The notes below the pieces were generated by a model that saw only the letters and a program-made list of their open reading frames with translations, was not told the origin of the DNA and searched no databases. From Deinococcus sp. KSM4-11 (GTDB taxonomy: Bacteria > Deinococcota > Deinococci > Deinococcales > Deinococcaceae), in assembly GCF_004801415.1 (NCBI RefSeq), contig NZ_SSNX01000002.1, forward strand, positions 248,001 to 312,000: DNA of 64,000 nt. The letters are read 5' to 3'. The position numbers and the translations under genes are program-made. How positions within the stretch are numbered: the first letter of the stretch is position 1; every line of letters starts with the position of its first letter. Of the stretch, positions 8,797 through 17,141 are shown piece after piece.

Positions 8797-9441
8797 TCAG
8801 GCCCGTCTCCCCCAGCGGGGAATCGCCGCGGCTTGAGTGCTCCTGCCCACCGTGGCTGGGACGGTCATGCCGATATGGCGGTGAAGGTTCGAGACTCGGT
8901 CATTCAGGACGAGGAATTCCCGGGTGGGCCGTCGTCGTTTGATGCCGAGTTGCGTTCCCGCCGCCGTGCCGGTTGATGGAGCGCTCGATCAGATTCTGGC
9001 CGCGGGCAACAGAGACCACTTGACCGTGCTCCACCTTATTGGGCACGGGAGGTTGCCATTGAGCCGCCCGGTGGTTCCAGAGCTTGACCGTGCGGTTGAT
9101 CTCTGAGACGTCCTTTCCCCAGCAGCCGCACGACGCAGGACTCAGCTGCGCCAGTAAGGTGATGGTGCTGAAGAAAGCTGTCAGGGACACCCCTCTGATC
9201 ATCCACGGCCCTCCAGCGCCCAGGCTTCATCCCAGCGACCTCGACACACCCTTCATTGAGGTGGCGCCAGGGTTCCTGAAGCGGCGGCGCGGTCGTGGTG
9301 TTTCACGGCCGAGGCGTCTCGTGGCTGACGTCAATGCCACGCTCTTGGAGCAGTGCCCGGCCGTCCTGCGAGTTGAGCAGCAACCGGCGATCGAGCCGCA
9401 GGGCATGGCTTATGACGCTCAGAGCGCGTTTGGCTGTTGAG
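8797..9441 (-). pseudogene. Decayed IS6-family transposase
   Basis: Pieces of an IS6-type transposase appear in order in different frames on the minus strand: ISHALRLDRRLLLNSQ with LLQERGIDVSHET (N-terminal region), then WRHLNEGCVEVAG and WRAVDDQRGVPDSFLQ (around the first catalytic Asp), then KVEHGQVVSVARGQNLIE (before the catalytic Glu), and finally TQLGIKRRRPTREFLVLN with RVSNLHRHIG to a stop at 8797. At least three frame changes and an internal stop separate them. No terminal repeats were found, so the element's true ends are unclear. It is a dead remnant. Confidence 0.75.
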
Positions 9442-9644
9442 AACTGCGGCCGAGTTCAGGGCACGGGATTTGGCATGCGACGCCACGCCGGTACCGAGCA
9501 AGGTTGGGGAGCCAGTCGAGGTACGAGTCCGGCGGTCGCGCGGTGTTCAAAAAGTCGGCGTGCAGTGGCCACCGTGTACGTCTGAGGTGGCACATGGACA
9601 GAGTGGACGACCTGCTCCATACCAGTCAGCAACATGAAGAATCA

Positions 9645-11762
9645 TCAGGTCACGGGAGAAACCGTCACATCGCCGCTCGACAGCCAGCCCTCGTCAATCA
9701 GGAGCGCGATCCCGCCAGACAGAATCGGTGCCTCGCCGTCGCGAGCCTCCACCACCAGCGTGCCGTCGACAAATCCCTGGACGTGCGGGCCGCTTACGAC
9801 AAGCCGGAGGTGACGCCGCTCCAGATCCCCGTCCAGCGGGGCCTCAGCCAGGAGGCGTTCCGCCTGGCCTGGACGGGCCCGGATCAGGGTGACGGCGCCG
9901 CGCTGAATGAAAAGGGCATAGTAACTGTGCAGGCCCCGGAAGCGGGCGGCCAGCCCAGCGCGACGGCCCACCGGCACCGTCAGTTCTGCTGACACCTCAT
10001 AATCCGTCCACTCCCGGCTCCCGGTGGAGACTGCCCCCCCAGTGCCGGCATGCAGCAGTCGGTACGGCTCGGGCGCGCGTATGTCGATCTTTTCCACCGC
10101 ATTGACCCAGGCGCGACGCCACATGCGTCCCTCCCCGCCGCCAGAAGGACGCCCCAGCGTGACGGTCGGCGCTCCGTGCCAACGTACGCTGTCGAGGTAC
10201 ACGGTGCCGGGCTGACCGCTGGACACCTCCAGCCCGAGTTCGGCGATGGGCAGTCCGTCCAGGTCAGGCACGCGCCAGCTCACCGTCACGCGCTCACCGG
10301 GCGCGGCGGTGACGGAGGGTCCCGGGAGCGCCACCAGGGTATCGTCCCCGTCGTACTGCCTCACCATCAGGTGCATGGTGACCGCTTCCGCGTTCGTGGT
10401 GTCCGCCTCCAGTTCGGCGTGCACCTCCTGGCCGGGGTACACCCTGGGTGAGGCCAGTAACGTGTAATTGAAGCCCCCGCCCGGCCCCCTCGCAAAGGGC
10501 GTATCCGGCGGTTCGGGCACCTCAGGCGGCAGGAACGTGGCCACCCGTGCCCACGCCGACCGCCCCGGATAATGCAGGGCCAGGCTTCGTGAGCCCAGCC
10601 GGCTGTGCCCCGCGACGTTCTCAAGCGTCAGGCCGTCGCCCAGCCAGCCCTGCACCGCGCCCGGCGCGCAGAAGTGGAACTGGGCGCCGTCCTTGAAGGC
10701 GAGCGGTGCCTCCCCAGAAAGCGCCAGGCCATGGGATGCCACCTCGACCGCGACAGTGAGGGCGTCGGTGATGGCCCGGCCACCTTCAGGGCCAGGCAGG
10801 TAGAGTCGGTCGGCCAGGGGATCACGCCAGTCCCGGACCGCGTTGAGGGCAGCCAGGCCGCCCCGGATGGCGAGCAGGCAACCGACGTTGCCCGCATTGC
10901 AGTCGGTGTCCCATCCGCAGGTATTGGCGATGACCAGACTGCGCCGCAGGTCGCCGGCCCCGTAGAGCAGCGCCAACAGGATCACGCCGTGGTTCGGGAT
11001 CACATGCACGTTCCCGGGGTACCGGTCATACCCATAGCTGGCCTCCAGCCGCTGCCGGGCACGCGCCCACTCGGGTTCCTCCCGGTGCCAGGCGCGCACC
11101 TCCCGGTACAGCCGGGCCAGCACGCCGCCTTCAGGCAACGCCGCTTGTGCAGCGTCGAGCAGGGTGTCGAGATCCGATTCGACAAACGCGAGCGCTTCCA
11201 TGGTCGCCAGTGCCACGGCGGCGTCGACGGCCGCGCCGTCGTGGCTCACCTGCGCCGCGGCGCGGGCCAGCCGCGCGGCCAGGTCGGGACGACCGGGAGC
11301 GACCATGGCCCAGCCGTCGATGAAGATCTGCGCGCCGATCTGCTCGGCGACCGTCCGACCGTTTACCTCAGCCGAGCCGCTCAGCGGGGCGCGGAGTCCG
11401 GCGGTGAGCCGGTGGTAGGCGGTCTGCTCCGTCGAGTTGCCGAAGCCGCCCCACCACAGGCACGTGCGGCCCTCCACGATCTGGTCGAGCCAGGTGTCCC
11501 CGATGTCGGCGGCCGTCACGGCTTCGGCCGCGACGCGCTCCAGGGTCCGGAGAAAGGTGAAGGTGCCGGTCAGGTCATCGTCTGGCAGGATCAGCGGCCA
11601 GTCGCGGTGACCATGGACGTACCGGTCGAGTTCGCCGAAGGTCTCGGTGATGCGGGCATACGACCAGCCCTCGACGGGACGGCCCAGGCTGACGCCGATG
11701 ATCTTGCCGAGGACACCCGCATAGACACGTTCAAGATAGTCGGCTGGGACAACGTGGTTCAC
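9645..11762 (-). CDS. ADP-ribosylglycohydrolase-family enzyme with C-terminal lectin-like domain
   Basis: A 705-residue protein. Residues about 8-335 form the all-helical ADP-ribosylglycohydrolase (DraG/ARH) fold with both metal-binding motifs: DDD at 61-63 and DTDCN at 285-289 (CGWDTDCNAGN). In characterised members these hold two Mg ions that activate water to cleave an O- or N-glycosidic bond to ribose. Residues about 400-530 are beta-rich. About 540-705 look like a concanavalin/laminin-G-type sandwich (YYALFIQRG, VQGFVDGTLVVEARDG), which suggests a carbohydrate-like substrate rather than a modified protein. There is no signal peptide, so it is cytoplasmic. The GTG start overlaps the stop of the esterase gene by 4 bases (GTGA), so translation is coupled. 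It is the last gene of the unit. Confidence 0.85.
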   Translation of the reverse strand: MNHVVPADYLERVYAGVLGKIIGVSLGRPVEGWSYARITETFGELDRYVHGHRDWPLILPDDDLTGTFTFLRTLERVAAEAVTAADIGDTWLDQIVEGRTCLWWGGFGNSTEQTAYHRLTAGLRAPLSGSAEVNGRTVAEQIGAQIFIDGWAMVAPGRPDLAARLARAAAQVSHDGAAVDAAVALATMEALAFVESDLDTLLDAAQAALPEGGVLARLYREVRAWHREEPEWARARQRLEASYGYDRYPGNVHVIPNHGVILLALLYGAGDLRRSLVIANTCGWDTDCNAGNVGCLLAIRGGLAALNAVRDWRDPLADRLYLPGPEGGRAITDALTVAVEVASHGLALSGEAPLAFKDGAQFHFCAPGAVQGWLGDGLTLENVAGHSRLGSRSLALHYPGRSAWARVATFLPPEVPEPPDTPFARGPGGGFNYTLLASPRVYPGQEVHAELEADTTNAEAVTMHLMVRQYDGDDTLVALPGPSVTAAPGERVTVSWRVPDLDGLPIAELGLEVSSGQPGTVYLDSVRWHGAPTVTLGRPSGGGEGRMWRRAWVNAVEKIDIRAPEPYRLLHAGTGGAVSTGSREWTDYEVSAELTVPVGRRAGLAARFRGLHSYYALFIQRGAVTLIRARPGQAERLLAEAPLDGDLERRHLRLVVSGPHVQGFVDGTLVVEARDGEAPILSGGIALLIDEGWLSSGDVTVSPVT

Positions 11763-12586
11763 AGGTCAGCTCCTGGAGTGAGGACACACCCGAGACCCTC
11801 AAGGAAGGCGGGGTGCCACACGTCCCAGTCGTGACCCCCCCGAACGATACGCAGGTGCGACGAAGCGCCGCGTCCGGTCAGGCGGGCGTGCAGAAGCGCC
11901 GCCTGAACCTCGGCGTTGGCCGCAGGGGACGGGTGCCGGAACTCCGAGTCCCCCGCGGCGATAAAGAAGCGGGTGGGCACCGTGGAGAGGCCAGACAGAA
12001 CGCGCGGATAGTTCAGCGCTTGCCAGCGTGCGTCCCGAAAGGGCGTCCCGAATGCCGGCAGGCGGCGGGCGCTCGACCCGGCGGGCGGGAGCCCCGCGTA
12101 AATCGCCGGACTCAGCAACATGGCCGCGCCGAACAGGTGCGGACGTGTCAGGGCGTAGCGCAGCGCTCCGTAGCCGCCCATGGAGACCCCGGCCAGGATG
12201 CGTCCGGCGGGCGGGCCGACCTGGGCCTCGACGTGGGGCAGCAGGTCAGCGAAAAAGGCCCGCTCGAGAGGCTCGTCGGCGTCGACGTACCAGCTCGACC
12301 CGAAGTCCGGCATCACCGCGCGAACCGCGGGCAGGGTGCCGGCCCGGATCCGGGCGTCCATGGCCTCCAGCACCTTGCTGTTGTCCGCCCATGAGGTGTG
12401 ATTCCCGCCGCGGCCGTGCAGGAGGTAGAGCAGCGGCAGGGGCTCCTGCACCGGCCCGGGCGGCTGGTACAGGCTGTAGTGCCATGCCCGGCCGAGCAGC
12501 GAACTGTCGACGCTGTGAACCGTCAGGCCGGGGCCACCGTGGGGGTCCCGCGTGTCGACGGTGACCAGCCCCACCGGTTCATCCAT
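11759..12586 (-). CDS. Alpha/beta-hydrolase esterase (esterase D/feruloyl esterase type)
   Basis: A 275-residue alpha/beta hydrolase. The nucleophile elbow is GVSMGGYG, and a catalytic His is expected in RGGHDWDVWHPAF near the end. The block LLYLLHGRGGNHTSW is the oxyanion-hole region typical of the PF00756 'putative esterase' group, which cleaves acyl esters on sugars, S-formylglutathione or feruloylated glycans. The start at 12586 (MDEPVGLV) is chosen because the upstream part of the frame lies inside the CoA-transferase gene and looks like a shadow. The two genes overlap by 8 bases. There is no signal peptide, so it acts on an imported ester. In this cluster it could free an acid from a sugar after uptake; that is inference. 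Confidence 0.85.
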   Translation of the reverse strand: MDEPVGLVTVDTRDPHGGPGLTVHSVDSSLLGRAWHYSLYQPPGPVQEPLPLLYLLHGRGGNHTSWADNSKVLEAMDARIRAGTLPAVRAVMPDFGSSWYVDADEPLERAFFADLLPHVEAQVGPPAGRILAGVSMGGYGALRYALTRPHLFGAAMLLSPAIYAGLPPAGSSARRLPAFGTPFRDARWQALNYPRVLSGLSTVPTRFFIAAGDSEFRHPSPAANAEVQAALLHARLTGRGASSHLRIVRGGHDWDVWHPAFLEGLGCVLTPGADL

Positions 12587-13787
12587 CCGTCCGCTCCGGC
12601 GGCTCCCGGTGCAGGATGTCGCGGTAGATCTCATCCGCGTCGGCCCCGATGGCCGTGCGGCCGGTGTGCCGGATGCGCCCCGGCGTCGCGGAAAGCCGGG
12701 GAAGCACGCCAGGCATCAGCACCGATCCGAGATCGTCGTCCGGCACCGAGACCACTGACTGCCGGGCCAGCACATGGGGATCCGTGACGATCTGATCGAT
12801 GCTGTAGACCGGCGCGATGGGGGCCTCGATCTCGCGGAACCGGCCCAGGACGGTGTCCAGGTCGTGGGCCCCGATCCAGTCGGCGACCAGGGCATCGAGT
12901 TCGTCGGCGTTCGCCCGGCGCGCGGCGGCGTTGGAGAATCGGGGATCGGCGCGCAATTCGGGACGGCCGATCACGACCAGCATGCGGTCGACGATCTGCT
13001 GTGTTCCCCCTGACAGCGCGACCCATCGACCGTCGAGTGTCTGGTAGGCATTGCGCGGAGACGTGCGGCGCGAGCGGTTGCCCATTCTTGTCTGGACCGT
13101 GCCGGTCTGCTCGTACTCGGTGGTTTGCGGTCCCAGAATAGAGAACAGAGGCTCGTACAGGCTCAGGTCGATCACCTGCCCGCGACCGCCACGCGCATCT
13201 CGCCAGTACAGCGCCATCATCACGGCCGAGGTGCCGGCCAGCGCCGCCACGCCATCGGCCAGACCGAAGGGGGGGAGGGTCGGCGGGCCGTCCGGCTGCC
13301 CGGTGATGAACGCAAAGCCGGAAAAGGCCTCCGCGAGCGTCCCGAAGCCTGGCTGGGCGCTCAGCGGCCCGGTCTGGCCGAAGCCGGTGACGCGGACGAG
13401 CACCAGCCCGGGATTCACGGCGCTGAGTTCGTCGTAGCCGAGGTTCCAGCCCTCGAGCCGACCGGGGCGGAAGTTTTCAATGACCACGTCCGCCCACGCG
13501 CAGAGCTCCCGCGCCGTCTCGCGGTCGGCCTCGAGATGCAGGTCGAGCGAGAGCAGCCGCTTGTTGCGCGAGATGACCTTCCACCACAGCGGAATCTCGC
13601 CGCGCTCGGTGGCCTTGGACAGGCCCCAGCGCCGCGCGTCGTCCCCGCGGGGATGCTCGACCTTGATCACGTCCGCGCCGAAATCCCCGAGGTTCGTGGC
13701 GATCAGCGGCCCGGCATACAGACTCGAGAGGTCAAGGACACGCAGGCCCGCCAGCGGGAGCGGTGTGTCCGATCCGGCGCCGCTCAC
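12579..13787 (-). CDS. Class III CoA-transferase (CaiB/BaiF family)
   Basis: About 402 residues. The N-terminal block LAGLRVLDLSSLYAGP, then LGDFGADVIKVEHPRGDDAR and VIENFRPG, are signatures of family III CoA-transferases, which move CoA from one carboxylic acid (often succinyl-CoA) to another. Later blocks include GFGQTGP and RGQVIDLSLYEP. The length is normal. GTG at 13787 is chosen because it overlaps the CitE-like stop in GTGA; the longer upstream frame is shadow. The pairing of this enzyme with a CitE-type lyase recalls pathways in which a C4-C6 acid is activated and then split into acetyl-CoA or propionyl-CoA plus a keto acid. The acid used here cannot be read from the sequence. Confidence 0.9.
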   Translation of the reverse strand: MSGAGSDTPLPLAGLRVLDLSSLYAGPLIATNLGDFGADVIKVEHPRGDDARRWGLSKATERGEIPLWWKVISRNKRLLSLDLHLEADRETARELCAWADVVIENFRPGRLEGWNLGYDELSAVNPGLVLVRVTGFGQTGPLSAQPGFGTLAEAFSGFAFITGQPDGPPTLPPFGLADGVAALAGTSAVMMALYWRDARGGRGQVIDLSLYEPLFSILGPQTTEYEQTGTVQTRMGNRSRRTSPRNAYQTLDGRWVALSGGTQQIVDRMLVVIGRPELRADPRFSNAAARRANADELDALVADWIGAHDLDTVLGRFREIEAPIAPVYSIDQIVTDPHVLARQSVVSVPDDDLGSVLMPGVLPRLSATPGRIRHTGRTAIGADADEIYRDILHREPPERTDG

Positions 13788-14662
13788 CGGGACGCCTGCC
13801 GTAAGGCGCGCCGCAGCAGGGCGCGGGCCCGCGCCGCGACTGGAGCATCGACCATCGTGCCCTCCAGAGCAAACGCGCCGGTGCCCTCCGCCGCGTGTAC
13901 CTCGTACCCCTCGCTGACGCGTCGGGCCCACTCCAGTTCGGCGGCCGACGGAGCGAAGACGTCCTCGATCACGGGCAGTTGGGCTGGATGGATGGCATGC
14001 TTGCCGCTGAAGCCCAGGGCGCGCGCTGCCTCGGCCTCACTCCGCAGCCGCTCCAGATCGCGGAAATTTCCGGACGCCCCATCGTGCGGGGGTTCCAGCC
14101 CGGCGAGTGCCGACGCCTCCACCAGGGCCACCTTGGCGTGGAGCACCGCGAGGCTCAGCTGCCCGTCCGGGGGAGGCCAGGCCAGGCCAAGATCACGGCT
14201 GTAGTCGGCAGCGCCGAAGCAGAGCCCTACCACCCGTGGACTGGCGGCCGCAATGGCATCCGCCGCCCGCACGCCCCGCACCGTCTCGAGGGTGGCCATC
14301 AGCTGGATGCCCCCGGGAGCAACGCCCCGGCGCCGTTCGAGTTCGCCGATCAGCCAGTCCACCCGCCGGAGCTCGTCAGGCGACTCGACCTTCGGCAGGT
14401 TGATGCCCTCCACACCCGGCTGGATCACCGCGTGCAGGTCGTCGTACAGGTCCGGCGAGTCGGCCGCGTTGACCCGCACCCAGACATGCAGGCCGGGCGG
14501 GGCGGACTGCAGGGAGCGGGCCACCTGCTCGCGGGCCAGGGCCTTGGCCGATGGCGCCACGCCATCCTCCAGGTCGAGCAGCAGCGCCTCGGCGCCCAAG
14601 GTGCCGATCTTGGCGAGCTTGCGCTCATCACTGCCGGGCACGAACAACATGGTGGGCCACAT
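13784..14662 (-). CDS. CitE-like CoA-ester lyase (HpcH/HpaI aldolase family)
   Basis: A 292-residue TIM-barrel lyase. MLFVPGSDERKLAKIG is the hallmark N-terminus of CitE/malyl-CoA lyase proteins. LLLDLEDGVAPSAK and VRVNA follow. The Mg-binding Glu is in ATLETVRGV and the Asp in GAADYSRDLG. GFSGKHAIHPAQ is a further conserved block. Family members cleave or form beta-hydroxyacyl-CoA esters such as citramalyl-, malyl- or methylmalyl-CoA. The ATG at 14662 shares its A with the stop codon of the upstream gene (TGATG), so translation is coupled, and its own stop overlaps the CoA-transferase start. The two neighbours probably act in sequence: activation of an acid to its CoA ester, then C-C cleavage. 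Confidence 0.9.
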   Translation of the reverse strand: MWPTMLFVPGSDERKLAKIGTLGAEALLLDLEDGVAPSAKALAREQVARSLQSAPPGLHVWVRVNAADSPDLYDDLHAVIQPGVEGINLPKVESPDELRRVDWLIGELERRRGVAPGGIQLMATLETVRGVRAADAIAAASPRVVGLCFGAADYSRDLGLAWPPPDGQLSLAVLHAKVALVEASALAGLEPPHDGASGNFRDLERLRSEAEAARALGFSGKHAIHPAQLPVIEDVFAPSAAELEWARRVSEGYEVHAAEGTGAFALEGTMVDAPVAARARALLRRALRQASR

Positions 14663-15972
14663 CAGCGGATCACCGCCACTGGCTGCGGAATCACGGCCAA
14701 CGTTCGGGCCGCGAGGTCGTCGATCCGCGCGTGATCGAAGCCCCGCAGGCTGGACCGCACCTCGCCGCGCAGGGGGTCGCTCCAGCGTGCAGGAACCTCG
14801 CCGGTCAGCGTGCCAACGATCGACCCCACGGTGGCCCCGTTGCAGTCGGTGTCCCAGCCGCCCATCACGGCAAGGCAGATGGACGTGGAATAGTCCCCGT
14901 CCCCATAGAGCAGGGCCGCGGCCACCAGCGCCGCGTTGTTGATGGCATGCACCCAGTGGTAGTGCCCGTAGCGGGCCTGCAGGAGATCGAGCGCGCCTTC
15001 CCAGTCCTGAGTCTGCCCCGGCAGTTCCAGAGCAAAGCGCACGGCCTCGGCCAGGCGGCTGCCATGCGGAATGACGCGCAGGCCCGCTTCCACCACCGCG
15101 CGGACGTCGGCGTGGGTGAAGGCCGCGGCCACCATCGCGGCCACCCACATCTCCGCGTAGACGCCGTTGCCGGTGTGGCTGAGCTGGGCGTCGCGCCGCG
15201 CGAGCGCCGCCGCGAGCGCCGGATCCCCCGGCGCGGCCCAGCCCCACACGTCGGCCCGGATCTGCGCGCCGATCCATTCCCGGTATGGATTGCGGTGCCG
15301 CGCGGTTTCGGGCGGCTCCCGCTTCTCGAGCAGATTCTGGTACGCCACGCGCTCGGCCGTGAAGGTGGTCAGCACCGGCATCATGGACAGCCACGCCGTG
15401 GCGACGTCCTCGGTCGTGAAGTCCAGGCCCGCGCCCTCCAGCACGGCGAGGTTCAGCATGGCGTAGTTGATGTCGTCGTCCTCGGGCATGCACGTGATGG
15501 TCTCGCGCAGGCTGGTCGGGGCGCTCGCGCGGTTCCAGGGCCAGCGCGCCAGCACTTCGTGCGGGATGCCCCGCGCGGTGAAGTAGTCGTCGAGCGGCCA
15601 CTGCCCACCGGACTGCAGCAGTTCGCGGATCCCTTCGCGCGGGATCTTCTCGACCGGTTTGCCGAGCAGGCACCCGGCCATGCGTCCCGTCCAGCCGGCG
15701 TGCAGCCGGCGGAGCAGGTCGCTGCGGTCGAGGGACGGTGCCGGTTGCCCCTCAAGCAGGAGCGGAGCCTCCCCGTCATCGTGGACGGACGTGAGTTCCC
15801 TTGCCCGGTCGAGCAGCGCCCCGGCACCCTCGCGCCGGGTGGCGGCGGGCGCACCCTCCAGCTCGGCCCAGGCCCGCTCGAGCTCGCCCGGATCCAGGCC
15901 TTCTTCCCGCAGCTGCCGGAACTCATGTTCCAGACGCTCCTCCAGCGCGAGCCAGGTGATCCGGACGCTCAC
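14662..15972 (-). CDS. ADP-ribosylglycohydrolase-family enzyme with N-terminal helical extension
   Basis: A 436-residue member of the DraG/ARH family. An additional ~85 residues at the N-terminus are charged and helical. The catalytic core starts near residue 86 (LRRLHAGWTGRMAGCLLGKPVEK) and carries EDDD at 164-167 and GWDTDCNG around 372-379, the two acidic clusters that bind the metal pair. It is distinct from its two relatives in this unit: no lectin-like tail, and a different loop before the first cluster. It has no signal peptide. The GTG start at 15972 overlaps the stop of the preceding enzyme gene by 4 bases. The substrate is unknown; grouping with acid-processing enzymes points to a small glycosylated metabolite rather than ADP-ribosylated protein. 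Confidence 0.85.
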   Translation of the reverse strand: MSVRITWLALEERLEHEFRQLREEGLDPGELERAWAELEGAPAATRREGAGALLDRARELTSVHDDGEAPLLLEGQPAPSLDRSDLLRRLHAGWTGRMAGCLLGKPVEKIPREGIRELLQSGGQWPLDDYFTARGIPHEVLARWPWNRASAPTSLRETITCMPEDDDINYAMLNLAVLEGAGLDFTTEDVATAWLSMMPVLTTFTAERVAYQNLLEKREPPETARHRNPYREWIGAQIRADVWGWAAPGDPALAAALARRDAQLSHTGNGVYAEMWVAAMVAAAFTHADVRAVVEAGLRVIPHGSRLAEAVRFALELPGQTQDWEGALDLLQARYGHYHWVHAINNAALVAAALLYGDGDYSTSICLAVMGGWDTDCNGATVGSIVGTLTGEVPARWSDPLRGEVRSSLRGFDHARIDDLAARTLAVIPQPVAVIR

Positions 15973-17126
15973 ACGGGCACCGTCCCGGCCACCGGGGGGC
16001 CCGGAAAGGCGGCCACGCGACGGGCAAACTGCGCTTGATCCTGCTCGAACACCTCGCGGGCGACCGCAGCGAGCGAGACGGCCACGGCCCGCAGATCCTT
16101 GCGGCTGCGCTCCTGGATGTGCGCGGCCCAGTGGGCAGGGATGGCCTGCTCACCGTGCAGGGCTCCCGCGACCGCGCCGCCCATACTCGCGATGGAATCC
16201 GAATCCCGCCCGTAGTTCACGCCGCCGAGCACCGTGTCCAGGTACGTGCCGCGTGTGGCGACCAGCATGCCCAGTGCTACGGGCAGTTCCTCGATGGCGC
16301 GCTTGCGGCTGGGCTTGCGGGCGTCCAGGTCAGGATCGCGGTAGTCCTCGCCCACACTGTCGAAGGGACGCACGGCGTCGCGCAGCACAGGGATCGCGGC
16401 CCGCCAGTCGTGCACGTTCCGCGCCGCGGCGGTGACGGCCAGGATGGCCTCGCGGGTGCCGTCCCGCGCCAGGGCCACGCAGGCGGCCACGACCGAGTCG
16501 ACCGTGGCGCCCGGCCGCAGCGCCTCGGCCACTGCCGCGGCCAGCACGCCGGCCGCCTCCCGCCCATAGCTGGACTGATGGGCCCCGGCGATCTCGATGG
16601 CCTCCTGATAGGCCCCGGCGGGATGCCCGGCATTGACGATGCCGACCGGCGCCATGTACATCGCCGCGCCGCAGTTCACGACGTTGCCCACGCCGGCCTC
16701 CCTGGGATCCACATGGGCCTGGCGCAGGCGCAGCAGCAGGTACTTTTCCGCGTAGAACAGCCGATTGACCAGCACGGTGTCCCGCTCGAACTCGGGCACG
16801 TACGTCACCACGTCCGCGATCTCGGCGACGAGGTGATCGGCCATGTCGTAGGCGCTGAGGTGCCCCCGCACCTTCCCGTAGACGTTGGCCAGCGCCATGA
16901 CCATCAGCGTGTCATCGGTGACGTGCCCGTCACCCTTGTGCAGGGGCGACAGCGGCCGGGCCGTCTGCCAGTCCTCGTGGAAGGGACCCACGAAGTCCAC
17001 GACGTCGCCGCCGTACCGGGCGCGGATGGCCTCAGGCGTCCGCCCCTCGGTCGGCCCCCCCAGCGCGTCACCCACCGCGCCGCCCAGAATGCAGCCCATG
17101 GCTCCGTCCTCAATACTCGTGGCCAC
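15969..17126 (-). CDS. ADP-ribosylglycohydrolase-family enzyme, classic short form
   Basis: A 385-residue protein with the standard ARH layout from residue 1: GAMGCILGGAVGDALGGPTEG at the N-terminus, TDD at 70-72 (GHVTDDTLM) and the second metal motif RDSDSIASMGG with Asp 308 and 310. The sequence is closer to ordinary ADP-ribosylglycohydrolases than the other two in the unit. GTG 17126 has a strong AGGAGGAG eight bases upstream and lies 15 bases after the binding-protein gene. There is no signal peptide. Position directly after the binding protein suggests it acts early on the imported compound. Both metal sites look intact, so an active hydrolase is expected. Confidence 0.88.
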   Translation of the reverse strand: MATSIEDGAMGCILGGAVGDALGGPTEGRTPEAIRARYGGDVVDFVGPFHEDWQTARPLSPLHKGDGHVTDDTLMVMALANVYGKVRGHLSAYDMADHLVAEIADVVTYVPEFERDTVLVNRLFYAEKYLLLRLRQAHVDPREAGVGNVVNCGAAMYMAPVGIVNAGHPAGAYQEAIEIAGAHQSSYGREAAGVLAAAVAEALRPGATVDSVVAACVALARDGTREAILAVTAAARNVHDWRAAIPVLRDAVRPFDSVGEDYRDPDLDARKPSRKRAIEELPVALGMLVATRGTYLDTVLGGVNYGRDSDSIASMGGAVAGALHGEQAIPAHWAAHIQERSRKDLRAVAVSLAAVAREVFEQDQAQFARRVAAFPGPPVAGTVPV

Positions 17127-17141
17127 GCCGCTCCTCCTGAC

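Noticed and set aside
10605..11834. 409-codon plus-strand frame opposite the lectin-tailed ARH gene
   Set aside because: Composition dominated by Arg, Gly and Gln; mirrors the real minus-strand gene with conserved metal motifs.
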